DNA of 64,000 nt, from NCBI GenBank assembly GCA_001664505.1, contig CP011806.1:5921001-5985000 (forward strand). Reading direction: 5' to 3'. Below are positions 16,057-24,504 of the stretch, one piece after another; position 1 is the first letter of the stretch; each line of letters starts with the position of its first letter. A program made the translations under genes and the position numbers. The DNA is from Acidobacteria bacterium Mor1 (GTDB lineage: Bacteria > Acidobacteriota > Polarisedimenticolia > Polarisedimenticolales > Polarisedimenticolaceae). The notes beneath the pieces were generated by a model. That model had not been told where the DNA came from, searched no databases, and worked only from the letters and a program-made list of their open reading frames with translations.

Positions 16057-16364
16057 GCGAGGTCGAACCCACAACCGGCGTGGAGCCGGGGGAAGAGCTC
16101 GCGCCGCGCAAGCAGGTCTCGACGCTGCGTAAGATCTTCGACTGGATCCTCGGGATCCTGTTGATCGTTGCGGGCATCATCGCCGGCCCGATTCCGATCC
16201 TCCAGGGCTGGATCTTCGTCGGCCTCGGGTTGATGGTGCTGAGCAGCCACAGCCGTTTGGCGCGCAAGCTGCTGGACCGGCTGAAGCAGGCCGGCCACGA
16301 CATCAAGGCGCGGGTCGGCGGCCGCGGCAAGAGCGGCGACGAACCCCCCAAGGAAACGAGCTAG
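16053..16364 (+). CDS. Small PGPGW-like membrane protein
   Basis: 103 residues from a GTG that overlaps the dapF stop. One long or two closely spaced hydrophobic segments lie at about 30-72 (FDWILGILLIVAGIIAGPI, then FVGLGLMVLSS), with the sequence PIPILQGW between them, reminiscent of the PGPGW family of putative transmembrane proteins. The C-terminus is basic (KLLDRLKQAGHDIKARVGGRGK). The function is unknown. The stop overlaps the stop of the convergent EamA gene by four bases (CTAG). Confidence 0.65.
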   Translation: MSEVEPTTGVEPGEELAPRKQVSTLRKIFDWILGILLIVAGIIAGPIPILQGWIFVGLGLMVLSSHSRLARKLLDRLKQAGHDIKARVGGRGKSGDEPPKETS

Positions 16365-17158
16365 CTCGCGTCTTTCGCTCGCGGCCAGAGTTCGGTCACG
16401 AGCATCCCGGCCAGAATCAGGATCGATCCGGCGATCTCGCCGCTGCCGAACCGTTCGCCCGCAAAGGCGAAGGCGGTGACCGTGGCGAAGACCGGCTCCA
16501 TCGTCAGGATCACCGCGGCCCGGGTCGGGGTGGTCTTGCGCTGGGCGTAGTTCTGGGCCATCACCGCGATCAAGCTTCCGAGGAACGCGGTGGCCAGCAG
16601 GGCGGCCCACACGTCGGGGGTCGAGACCCAGCGCGGCGTTTCCAGCAGGGTCGCCGGCCAGCAGAGCAGCGCGACCCAGAACATCTGGGCGAACAGCAGC
16701 GGCAGCAGTTCGCAGCGCCGGCTGAAGCGATCCACCGCCAGGATCTGGACGGCGAAGGAGAGGGCGCAGCCGAGGGTCAGCAGGTCGCCGCGCAGCCAGT
16801 TGCGCGGGTCGACGCCGGTGAGCAGCACCAGCCCCGCCGTGGCCAGCAACACGCCGATCACCGATCCCGCCGCGGGCAGCCGTCGCAGCACGACGACCAG
16901 CAGCAGGGGGACCATCACCACGTAGAGCCCGGTCAGGAACGCCGAGCGTGCGGCTCCGATCTCCTCGAGGCCGACGGTCTGGAGGGCGAACCCGACCATC
17001 AGCGGCGCACCGACGGCGAAGCCCGCGATCCAGGCCTCGCGGGAGGGCCAGGTCCGGCGCACCACCACCACGGGCAGCAGCATCAGCAGCGCCAGGGTGA
17101 AGCGCAGCGCGTTGAACAGCAGCGAGGAGACCCGCTCGATGGCGGCGTCGACCACCAC
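16361..17158 (-). CDS. EamA/DMT-family permease, start codon unclear
   Basis: Ten-helix drug/metabolite-transporter type with the duplicated EamA fold; visible hallmarks are NALRFTLALLMLLP, GLEEIGAARSAFLTGLYVVMVPLL, GDLLTLGCALSFAVQILAVDRFSR and the second-repeat AVILTMEPVFATVTAFAFAGERF. It exports small metabolites, substrate unknown. From the GTG at 17158 the protein is 265 residues, but the frame before it reads LRADLVLLGAALIWGSTF, the normal first half of helix 1, up to about 17212, with no ATG, GTG or TTG before it. Either a rare start codon is used, or there is a sequence error, or helix 1 is really short. The gene follows the GAF-like gene by about 40-90 bases. Confidence 0.8.
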   Translation of the reverse strand: MVVDAAIERVSSLLFNALRFTLALLMLLPVVVVRRTWPSREAWIAGFAVGAPLMVGFALQTVGLEEIGAARSAFLTGLYVVMVPLLLVVVLRRLPAAGSVIGVLLATAGLVLLTGVDPRNWLRGDLLTLGCALSFAVQILAVDRFSRRCELLPLLFAQMFWVALLCWPATLLETPRWVSTPDVWAALLATAFLGSLIAVMAQNYAQRKTTPTRAAVILTMEPVFATVTAFAFAGERFGSGEIAGSILILAGMLVTELWPRAKDAS

Positions 17159-17248
17159 GAAGGTGCTGCCCCAGATCAGGGCGGCGCCGAGCAGGACGAG
17201 GTCTGCGCGGAGGGTGTGGTTGCGGTTCGCGATCGAAGCGCTCCGAAC

Positions 17249-18250
17249 CTACTCCGCGGGAGGCAGAAGCTCGGCGTTGCCGGCGGCCAGGACCTGAACG
17301 AAGGCGCTGTGCAGGATCTCGAGACCGCCCGGTCCCAGGTGCGAGTAGCGGCGCATGAAGGTCTCGCGGCCCCGGTTCAGGTGATCACCGATGCGCTTGG
17401 CCAGGTCGCCGTTCTGGCGGCCGAGCATTACCGACTCCTCGTTGTAGAGCCGGATATCGGTGGCGATCAACTTGGCGTAGCGCTTTGCCGAGACCTGATC
17501 GGGATTCTCCTCGGCCTCGGCGGGCTTGCTTTCCACCGGAGCCATCGCCGACGGTTCCGGGCGGATGCCCGGGTTGGTTCCGGCGGAAACTCGCGGAGTG
17601 GTCTCGGCGGAAGGCTGAATCACCTCTACCGCAGGCGTATCCGCTTCGACGGTGGGGGCGGTGGCCGGCGCCGCAGTGGCCTCGTTCACGGGAGCAGGGG
17701 CCGCGGGAGCCTGGGCCGCCGCTGCCTGATTCGCCGTAGCCTGATTCGCGGCAGGCGACGGCTGTTGGGCCGGCCGCAGCTTACGGCGGGCCAGATCCAG
17801 GTCGAGCTTGAGCTCGGCGAACTGTCCGAGAATCGAGAGGGTGGCCGGATTCCAGCCGGTGGATTCCTGCCCCCGCTCGGCGAGCAGCAGCGCCACGGCT
17901 CGTCCGCCGACCCGGACGGCCAGGGCGACGGTTTCGCCGGCCGGCGGTTGTCCGAAGTCGGGTGCGGCGACACCGTCGGGTTTGGTCACGAGCCCCTGGC
18001 CGGACTCCAGGACCTCGCCGACCCAGCCGTTGCGTGCGTCGTCGCTCCATTCCTTGAGCCGCGGGCTCAACGAGGGCTCGTAGCCGACGCAACCCCAGCC
18101 CTTGACCTTGCCCTGGCGGACCAGGAAGATCGCGCAACGGGACGATCCGACCCGGGACGCGTCGAGCAGCTTGTGAAAGACCTCGGACGGGGTACCGGCG
18201 CCGGCGAGCGCGCCCACTTTCTGAGCGAGGGTATCGAACGACACGGACAA
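17249..18250 (-). CDS. GAF-like protein with Ala/Pro linker and conserved C-terminal helix domain
   Basis: 333 residues. The N-terminal 150 residues look like a GAF-type sensor fold (FDTLAQKVGALAGAGTPSEVFHKLLDASRV..., CAIFLVRQGKVKGWGCVGYE, ETVALAVRVGGRAVALLLAER, then a C-terminal helix). A 100-residue Ala/Pro/Glu-rich linker follows. The last ~75 residues (AKRYAKLIATDIRLYNEE, GRQNGDLAKRIGDHLNRGRETFMRRY) resemble a helical module I have seen at the C-terminus of signalling proteins of Acidobacteria and Deltaproteobacteria. No catalytic motif is visible. It may be a protein-protein or ligand sensing component; function unknown. Confidence 0.65.
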   Translation of the reverse strand: MSVSFDTLAQKVGALAGAGTPSEVFHKLLDASRVGSSRCAIFLVRQGKVKGWGCVGYEPSLSPRLKEWSDDARNGWVGEVLESGQGLVTKPDGVAAPDFGQPPAGETVALAVRVGGRAVALLLAERGQESTGWNPATLSILGQFAELKLDLDLARRKLRPAQQPSPAANQATANQAAAAQAPAAPAPVNEATAAPATAPTVEADTPAVEVIQPSAETTPRVSAGTNPGIRPEPSAMAPVESKPAEAEENPDQVSAKRYAKLIATDIRLYNEESVMLGRQNGDLAKRIGDHLNRGRETFMRRYSHLGPGGLEILHSAFVQVLAAGNAELLPPAE

Positions 18251-18335
18251 CCTCCGATGAGTTCAGCAGGACACCGCGACTTTAGCACCGGGCCGGGGCC
18301 CAGAGAAGAGTTGATCCGAGCGGATTCGAGGCGGG

Positions 18336-19322
18336 TCAGCGCAGGCGCGGATCGTTCAGCAGGGGCGCGAACTCGCTGAATCCCGGCAAAACCACCCGCA
18401 TTCCTGGGGCAATGCGCACCAGCTCGGCCAGCACCTCGATCGCCTCGGAGGGGCGTTCGGCGCGTGCGAGGACCGAGGCGCGGTTCAGCCGGTAGATCGT
18501 CTCGTCGGGCGCGAAGCGGGAGGCCTCGCCGTAGGCGCGCTCGGCGGCATGGTCGTCGCCGGTCTCCTCGAAAACCCGGGCCAGGTTGTTCCAGGTCGGG
18601 TGGTAGTCGTGGCGCAGCTGGAGTGCCTGGACGTAAGCCCGTACGGCGTCGCCCCAGCGGTGGGCCTGGGCCAGGGTCAGCCCGAGGTTGTGCCAGGCCT
18701 CGTGGTCCTGCCGCTGAATGCGCAGTGCCGTGCGCAGGGCCTGCTCCGCCTCGTCGAGCAGGCCGAGATCGAGGCAGGTCGTGCCCAGGTTGTACCAGAC
18801 GCCGTGGTCCTGTGGGACCAGCTCCGCCGCCTGGCGGTAGGCGTCCATGGCGCCCCGGGCGTCGCCGATACGGCTCAGCGCCAGGGCCAGGTTGAACCAG
18901 ACCTGGTGATCCCGGGGTTCGAGCTGGAGCGACTGCCGGTAGTGTTCGACGGCGTCGTCGAAGCGTTCGAGGTCGCAGAGCACGTTCCCCAGATTGAACC
19001 AGACGGCATAGGCATGAGGGTTGCGCTCGAGGGCGGAGTGGTAACAGGTCTCGGCCCGCTCGAGTTGGTCGAGCAGGGCATAACAGTTGCCCAGGTTGTT
19101 CCAGCTCTCGAAAGGAGCCGGATTCAGGGCGACCGCCTGTTCGAACTCGATGGCCGCGGCGCGGTAGTCTCCGCGCTCCCACGCACCTTCGGCGGCGGCC
19201 AGACGTGTTTCCACCTCGCCGTCACGATGCGGCCGGGGTTCGCCTCCTCGAACGTGGATGGCGCTCCTCCGGCCAGGAGCTTTGCGGCCGGTCCCGATTC
19301 CCTTGCGCGTTCGATCCGTCAC
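18336..19322 (-). CDS. Tetratricopeptide-repeat protein
   Basis: 328 residues with about seven TPR units from residue 40 to 290, each with the A-x-W/L-N-L-G...A...Y..A pattern (for example SWNNLGNCYALLDQLERAE, VWFNLGNVLCDLERFDDAV, VWYNLGTTCLDLGLLDEAE, AWHNLGLTLAQAHRWGDAV). No signal peptide is evident; the N-terminus is basic and disordered-looking. TPR arrays are scaffolds for protein-protein contact; no partner can be named. It is 85 bases upstream of the GAF-like gene on the same strand and divergent from lpxC with a 236-base gap. Confidence 0.82.
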   Translation of the reverse strand: MTDRTRKGIGTGRKAPGRRSAIHVRGGEPRPHRDGEVETRLAAAEGAWERGDYRAAAIEFEQAVALNPAPFESWNNLGNCYALLDQLERAETCYHSALERNPHAYAVWFNLGNVLCDLERFDDAVEHYRQSLQLEPRDHQVWFNLALALSRIGDARGAMDAYRQAAELVPQDHGVWYNLGTTCLDLGLLDEAEQALRTALRIQRQDHEAWHNLGLTLAQAHRWGDAVRAYVQALQLRHDYHPTWNNLARVFEETGDDHAAERAYGEASRFAPDETIYRLNRASVLARAERPSEAIEVLAELVRIAPGMRVVLPGFSEFAPLLNDPRLR

Positions 19323-19406
19323 GGATGCGTGTCCTTCAGGGGGGGAAGGCTTGCCGATTCAAACACTTTGCAGACTCAGCGTCAACGTATCTTGTCTGCG
19401 ATATCA

Positions 19407-19427
19407 AGTTGTGGAATTGCAACAACT
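19407..19427. promoter_or_regulatory. Inverted repeat in the lpxC/TPR divergent gap
   Basis: AGTTGT and ACAACT form a perfect 6-base inverted repeat around a 9-base spacer, in the most A+T-rich patch of the 236-base gap (about 19350-19440). A -10-like TACAAT (19524-19529) lies further on, 30 bases before the lpxC ATG, without a clear -35. The repeat may be an operator for either gene, but could be chance. Confidence 0.3.
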
Positions 19428-19558
19428 CTGGGGCATGATTGTCGCTGCCGATCGGTCGGAGCGCGCTACCGTTTCTCGACCGAACCCGGACCGGGGGCGG
19501 GGAGCCGCTTCGGCGAAAAGGTCTACAATGTTGCGGCGGAGGGGTGGAGCCGAAACCG

Positions 19559-20449
19559 ATGCTCACGAGACGCACGCTGGCCCGGGACGCGAAGATCGAG
19601 GGGATCGGTCTGCATACCGGCAAGATGGTCCACATGCACCTGCGGCCGGCGCCGTCGGGCAGCGGCATCGTGTTCGTTCGCACCGACCTTGATCACGCCG
19701 AGATTCCCGCGACTCTCGCCCACGTGGGCCCGAGCTTCTACGCCACCGTGATCGGCCGCGAGGAGGTCACGGTTTCGACCATCGAGCACCTGATGGCGGC
19801 TCTCTACGCGCTGCAGATCGACGACGTGCGCGTCGAGCTGGACGGTCCCGAGGTCCCGGTGATGGACGGTTCCTCCCGTCCCTTCGTCGACGCGCTGCGC
19901 AAGGCGGGCAGCTCCGAGCACGATGAGCCCCGCCAGTACATCACCATCATCCGTCCGGTCTCGGTCAGCCATGACGAGAAGCGTGTGGCGATCTATCCCT
20001 GCTCCGAGTTCCGGGTGACCTACGCCATCGACTTCGACCACCCTCGGCTCGGTTACCAGGAGTTGACCGCGGGGCTCTGGGGGCAGCGTGCCTTCGACGA
20101 GAAGCTGGCCCCGGCGCGCACCTTCACCTTCGAGCGGGACGTTCAGGCGCTGCAGCGGGAAGGGCTGGCGCTGGGTGGTTCGCTGGACAACGCCGTGGTG
20201 ATCGGGGACGAGGGCATCCTCAACCAGGAGCTGCGCTTTCCCGACGAGTTCGTCCGGCACAAGATGCTGGACCTGACCGGCGACCTGTCGCTGCTGGGGC
20301 ACCCTGTGCGCGGTCACGTCGTCGCCTACCGGGCCGGACACGACATGCATCTGCGTCTGGCCAAGCGAATTCTCGAATGCGGCGATTGCTGGTACCTCGC
20401 GCCCTGGTCGGGCGCGGGCATGAATCACGAAGCGGCAGCCGGAGCGTGA
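19559..20449 (+). CDS. lpxC: UDP-3-O-acyl-N-acetylglucosamine deacetylase LpxC
   Basis: 296 residues. Zinc enzyme of the committed step of lipid A synthesis. Motifs: KIEGIGLHTGK at the start, the zinc His in VSTIEHLMAALYAL (about residue 76), GPEVPVMDGSSRPFV, ARTFTFERDV, LDNAVVIGDEG, the zinc His/Asp in RHKMLDLTGDLSLLG and the catalytic His in AGHDMHLRLAK. The ATG was chosen over upstream in-frame starts because GGAGGGG and GGAG lie upstream and the family start is here. The stop overlaps the GTG of the DUF4390 gene. Confidence 0.96.
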   Translation: MLTRRTLARDAKIEGIGLHTGKMVHMHLRPAPSGSGIVFVRTDLDHAEIPATLAHVGPSFYATVIGREEVTVSTIEHLMAALYALQIDDVRVELDGPEVPVMDGSSRPFVDALRKAGSSEHDEPRQYITIIRPVSVSHDEKRVAIYPCSEFRVTYAIDFDHPRLGYQELTAGLWGQRAFDEKLAPARTFTFERDVQALQREGLALGGSLDNAVVIGDEGILNQELRFPDEFVRHKMLDLTGDLSLLGHPVRGHVVAYRAGHDMHLRLAKRILECGDCWYLAPWSGAGMNHEAAAGA

Positions 20450-21039
20450 GGCGGGCGGCCGTCGGCCTGCGACGCGGTTGCGGCCTGCTCCTGGTGCTCG
20501 GGGCGGTCTGTGTCTCATGGGCCGGTTCCGGTCTCGACCCGGTCATTTCCGATCTCAGTTCCCGCATCGACGATGACGAGCTGCTGGTCAGCTTCCGGCT
20601 GGATCACGCGCTGTCCGAGGACACCCTCGAGCGCCTGCATTCCGGGGACGCGCTGCAGTTCCAGCACCGGGTCGAGTTGATTCGAAGGAAGGCCTACTGG
20701 GTGACCCCCAACCGTACCCTCGGCCGCACCGTGGTGGAGTCCCAGGTCGAGTACGACTCGCTGACCCGCCAGTACAGGCTCTACCGCCGCACCGAGAACG
20801 AGACCCGCGGCGACGCGCAGCCCTACGTCGATACCGAGGTGCGGCGCAGCACCAAGTCGCTGGCCGAGGCGGTGGACTGGCTGGTCGCCATGCAGGACGT
20901 GCCCCTGGCCTGGTCCCCGGACCCGGCCCTCGAGGACCGGCTCAAGGTCCGGGTGGAGTCGCTCTTCGGCCGCCGCATGATCCTCTACATGGTGCCCTCC
21001 CGCCGCTCGATCGCGGCGGAGCTGCGGCTGGAGTTCTGA
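20446..21039 (+). CDS. DUF4390 secreted protein
   Basis: 197 residues from GTG 20446, which overlaps the lpxC stop and starts a signal peptide (RRGCGLLLVLGAVCVSWAG); an ATG at 20377 would overlap lpxC by 73 bases and add a non-signal N-terminus. The mature part follows the DUF4390 pattern: DDELLVSFRLDHALSEDTLERLHSG, VELIRRKAYW, YDSLTRQYRL and the C-terminal RVESLFGRRMILYM. The domain is of unknown function and is commonly encoded just before NtrY-like kinases, as it is here. It is probably periplasmic and might be a sensing partner of that kinase; this is inference. Confidence 0.82.
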   Translation: MRRAAVGLRRGCGLLLVLGAVCVSWAGSGLDPVISDLSSRIDDDELLVSFRLDHALSEDTLERLHSGDALQFQHRVELIRRKAYWVTPNRTLGRTVVESQVEYDSLTRQYRLYRRTENETRGDAQPYVDTEVRRSTKSLAEAVDWLVAMQDVPLAWSPDPALEDRLKVRVESLFGRRMILYMVPSRRSIAAELRLEF

Positions 21040-21045
21040 TCGCCG

Positions 21046-23169
21046 ATGCCGACCAGCCGCCGCAACTTCCGATGGCTTCTGATGCTGGTGCTGATCGCCG
21101 CGGTGGTCGGGATCTACGTGCTGGCCTCCCGGCTGGCCGAGCTCGGCCCCGAGCTGGAGGTCAACCGCTACCTGCTGCCGACCCTCTCGATCGGGTTGGT
21201 CGTGCTGGTACTGGGGCTCGCCGGCATTCTGATCCGCAACCTGGTGCAGCTGGTCGTCGAACGCAAGAAGGGCATCCTCGGCTCGCAGCTGCGCAGCAAG
21301 CTGGTCTTTTTCTTCGTCGCCCTGATGCTGTTGCCGGCGTTGATCCTGTTCGTCGGTTCGGGAGCGTTCATCAAGAAGACCGTCGAGGGCATGGTGCGCA
21401 CGCCGGTCGAGGAGATCACCCAGAACGCCCGGGAGATCTTCGGCATCTGGAGCGACCACCTCGAGGGGCAAGCGGTAGAGAGCGCCGAGCGGATCGCCGC
21501 CGACCGCGGCGTGCGGCCCGGGCCCCGGGGGGAGCCGGTCGACTGGGTCGTCTGGATCGACGGAGAGCGGCAGCGGGCCTGGACCGCCGACCGGCCGGAA
21601 CTGGACGAGGGGCTCGACGCGGTGCAGCCGCTGTTCGCCGGGCTGGTCGAGGAGGTGCGGGAACAGGGGCGGTCGCGCAGCGGGATCGAGCGTCTCGCCG
21701 GAGGGCTCGTGGTGCAGGCCGCGGCGCCACGGGGGGATGGAGGCGGCGTCGTTTGCGTCGGCTACTTCGTCGCCCGGGACATGGTCTCCCGGATGGAGCG
21801 AATCACTGCCGGCACGGCGACCTTCCAGCAGTTCCGGCTGCAGCGCAAGGAACTGGTCAACCTGTACCTGACCCTGATCGCCCTGGTGTTCCTGATCACC
21901 GTGTTCGCCGCCAGCTGGATGGGCTTCTACCTGGCTCGGCGCATCACCGTGCCGCTGCAGGAACTCGCCGCGGCCTCCCGGGAGATTTCGACGGGCAACC
22001 TGGACGTGCGCGTCGAGGACACCGTGGGGGACGAGGTCGGAACCCTGGTCGAGGCGTTCAACGACATGGCCGCCCAGCTCCAGGAGAGCCGTGAAGTGAT
22101 CGTTCGCTCGACGGCGGACCTGCGCCGCTCCAACCGGGAGCTGGACGAACGCCGCCGCTACATCGAGACGCTGATCGCCAGCCTGTCGACGGCGGTGATC
22201 TCCCTGGACGACCACGGATACGTGACGACGACCAACCCGGCCGTCGAGTCGGTGCTCGGTCTGTCCTTGCGTTTCGGCGACCCGTTGGCCAGCAAGGTCG
22301 AGGTGCCGGGACTCGAACCCCTGGGGGAGATGCTGCGGCACTTCCGTGAAGATGCGGGGGAAACCGTGCGGCGGGACCTGACCCTGTCCCGGGCCGAGAG
22401 TTCGGTCAACGTGGCGGTGCAGATCTCGTCGCTGCGGGGAGCCGGAGGAGAATCGTTGGGCACGCTGTTGATGGCCGAGGACCTGACCGATCTGTTGCGC
22501 GCCCAGAAGGCCGCTGCCTGGCGGGAGGTCGCCCGCCGGATCGCCCACGAGATCAAGAACCCGCTGACCCCGATCCAGCTGTCGGCCCAACGGCTGCGGC
22601 GCAAGTTCGCTGCGGGTGCCGAGGATCTCGGGCAGGTGGTTCCCGAGGCCACCGCGTCCATCGAGCGGGAGGTCGGCGCGCTCAAGCATCTGGTCGACGA
22701 ATTCTCCCGTTTCGCGCGGATGCCCGAGGTCAACCCCCGGCCGGTGCGCTTCGACGAGGTGGTCGACTCGGTGCAGGCGCTCTACCGCGGCGTGCCGGGA
22801 CTCGAGTGGCAGGTCGAGACCGACACCGACATGGAATCGGTCCGGGTGGACGAGGAACAGATGCGCCGGGCGTTGATCAACCTGATCGACAACGCCGTCG
22901 CGGCGATGGAAGGCAGCGGCACGATCTACATCCGCGCTCACGAGTACGCCGGCCCCGGGTCGCTGCGGATCGAGGTCGCCGATTCCGGGCCGGGGATTCC
23001 GCCCCAGGACCGGGACAAGATGTTCGTGCCCTACTTCTCGACCAAGGACCGGGGCAGCGGCCTCGGGTTGGCCATCGTGCACCGGGTGATCACCGATCAT
23101 CGCGGCACGATTCGCATCGAAGACAACGAGCCGCGGGGAGCCCGGTTCGTGATCGAGATCCCGGCCTGA
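21046..23169 (+). CDS. NtrY-like membrane sensor histidine kinase
   Basis: 707 residues. Membrane helices at about 8-25, 45-68 and 86-108, a periplasmic or extended region, a fourth helix at 267-290, HAMP at 292-345 (YLARRITVPLQELAAASREISTGNLDVRVEDT), PAS at 365-470, HisKA with RRIAHEIKNPLTPIQLSAQRLRR (His about 501), and HATPase at 600-705 with NLIDNAVAAM, DSGPGIPPQD and GSGLGLAIVHR. NtrY-type kinases phosphorylate NtrX-type regulators. It begins six bases after the DUF4390 stop and is followed by the regulator gene after 25 bases, so lpxC, DUF4390, kinase and regulator probably form one transcript. Confidence 0.9.
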   Translation: MPTSRRNFRWLLMLVLIAAVVGIYVLASRLAELGPELEVNRYLLPTLSIGLVVLVLGLAGILIRNLVQLVVERKKGILGSQLRSKLVFFFVALMLLPALILFVGSGAFIKKTVEGMVRTPVEEITQNAREIFGIWSDHLEGQAVESAERIAADRGVRPGPRGEPVDWVVWIDGERQRAWTADRPELDEGLDAVQPLFAGLVEEVREQGRSRSGIERLAGGLVVQAAAPRGDGGGVVCVGYFVARDMVSRMERITAGTATFQQFRLQRKELVNLYLTLIALVFLITVFAASWMGFYLARRITVPLQELAAASREISTGNLDVRVEDTVGDEVGTLVEAFNDMAAQLQESREVIVRSTADLRRSNRELDERRRYIETLIASLSTAVISLDDHGYVTTTNPAVESVLGLSLRFGDPLASKVEVPGLEPLGEMLRHFREDAGETVRRDLTLSRAESSVNVAVQISSLRGAGGESLGTLLMAEDLTDLLRAQKAAAWREVARRIAHEIKNPLTPIQLSAQRLRRKFAAGAEDLGQVVPEATASIEREVGALKHLVDEFSRFARMPEVNPRPVRFDEVVDSVQALYRGVPGLEWQVETDTDMESVRVDEEQMRRALINLIDNAVAAMEGSGTIYIRAHEYAGPGSLRIEVADSGPGIPPQDRDKMFVPYFSTKDRGSGLGLAIVHRVITDHRGTIRIEDNEPRGARFVIEIPA

Positions 23170-23194
23170 GGGCGCGGGGACCGACGGAGGAACG

Positions 23195-24487
23195 ATGGCA
23201 GGGGAACGCATCCTTGTAGTGGACGACGAGCCCGGAGTCCGCTCGGCGCTGGAGGGAATCCTGCGAGACGAGGGCTTCACGGTGATCACCGCCGAGTCGG
23301 GAGAGCAGGCGATCGAACAGGTCACCCAGATGCCCTTCGACGCGGCGCTGCTCGACGTGTGGCTGCCCGGGCGTGACGGCATCGACACGTTGACCGAACT
23401 GCGGCAGCGCAACCGGGACCTCGGGGTCGTGATGATTTCCGGACACGCCACCATCGACACCGCGGTGCGGGCGACGAAGCTGGGTGCGTTCGACTTCATC
23501 GAGAAACCGCTTTCCATCGAGCGGACCCTGCTGGTGCTGCGCAACGCATTGCGCCAGCGGCGGCTGGAGCAGCGCAATCGGCGGCTGCTCGATCAACTCG
23601 ACCGGCAGACCGAGATCCTGGGGCGTAGTCCGGCCATGGAGCAGGTGCGCAGCCAGGCCGAGGCGGCGGCGGCGGCGGATGCGCCGGTGTTGATCGTCGG
23701 CCAGCGCGGGACCGGTCGGGAGATCGTCGCCCGGCGGATCCATGCCCGCAGCAAGCGTTCCGAGGAGTCCTTCGTCAGCGTGCCGGCCTCGGCGTTGGAT
23801 GAGGCGGCGGCGGCGGTGGCGCTCTTCGGTGACGGCGAACGGCCGGGGCGGTTGGCCCTGGCCGCCGGCGGGTCGCTGCTGCTCGAGGATGTGGACCGGC
23901 TCTCCCCACAGCTCCAGGAGCGGCTCGCGGTGTGGCTCGACATGAGCCGGGGAGAGGGCAGCGGCGCCCGTTTGCTGGCCAGTGCCGCGGAGGTGGTGGC
24001 CGAGGGTTGGCACGAGCCGCTGCTGCGCCGGCTGGACGTGATGCGCATCGCGATTCCGCCGCTTCGGGAACGGCGCGAAGACATTCCGCTGATCGCCGAG
24101 AAGTTCATGCGCGACATCTCCCTCGAGTATGCCCGGCCCGAGAAGCGTTTCGATCCCGAGGTGCTCTCCCGTTTCCGCGCCCACGACTGGCCCGGGAACG
24201 TGCGGGAGCTGTCCAACCTGGTCGAGCGTCTGGTCCTGATGAGCGGCGGAACCACCGTCGCCGTGTCGGACCTACCCGAGGAACTGGGAGGCGATGCCGG
24301 TCCGGCCGAGGATCTGTACCGGGTGTTCGAGAGCCTGGACGACGGGCTCGCCGCGTACGCCCGCTTCGCCATCGGCCGTGCCCTGGCTCAGGCAGGGGGG
24401 GACCGGGCCAAGGCGGCGGCGGCGCTCAATACCAGCGAGGAACGGCTGGTCGAGCGAATGCAGGCCGCGGGGATGGAACCGGGCTAG
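23195..24487 (+). CDS. NtrX-like response regulator with degenerate AAA+ domain
   Basis: 430 residues with GGAGG five bases before ATG. The receiver domain (residues 5-120) is intact: VDDE, acceptor Asp about 53 in ALLDVWLPGRDG, MISGHA and the Lys in IEKP. The central domain (140-370) is homologous to sigma54 activators but altered: Walker A is GQRGTGREI (Lys replaced by Arg), the GAFTGA loop that contacts sigma54 is missing (LFGDGERPGRLAL), and Walker B is LLLEDV. The sensor end HDWPGNVRELSNLVERL remains. A weak Fis-type helix-turn-helix ends the protein. It is unlikely to hydrolyse ATP or open sigma54 promoters, and more likely acts as a DNA-binding switch. Partner is the upstream kinase. 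Confidence 0.87.
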   Translation: MAGERILVVDDEPGVRSALEGILRDEGFTVITAESGEQAIEQVTQMPFDAALLDVWLPGRDGIDTLTELRQRNRDLGVVMISGHATIDTAVRATKLGAFDFIEKPLSIERTLLVLRNALRQRRLEQRNRRLLDQLDRQTEILGRSPAMEQVRSQAEAAAAADAPVLIVGQRGTGREIVARRIHARSKRSEESFVSVPASALDEAAAAVALFGDGERPGRLALAAGGSLLLEDVDRLSPQLQERLAVWLDMSRGEGSGARLLASAAEVVAEGWHEPLLRRLDVMRIAIPPLRERREDIPLIAEKFMRDISLEYARPEKRFDPEVLSRFRAHDWPGNVRELSNLVERLVLMSGGTTVAVSDLPEELGGDAGPAEDLYRVFESLDDGLAAYARFAIGRALAQAGGDRAKAAAALNTSEERLVERMQAAGMEPG

Positions 24488-24504
24488 GACTCGCCGATTG
24501 CGGG

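Noticed and set aside
19405..19445. A sigma54 promoter (TGGGGCATGATTGTC) before lpxC
   Set aside because: The spacing between the GG and GC elements is off by one base and the -12 element is incomplete.
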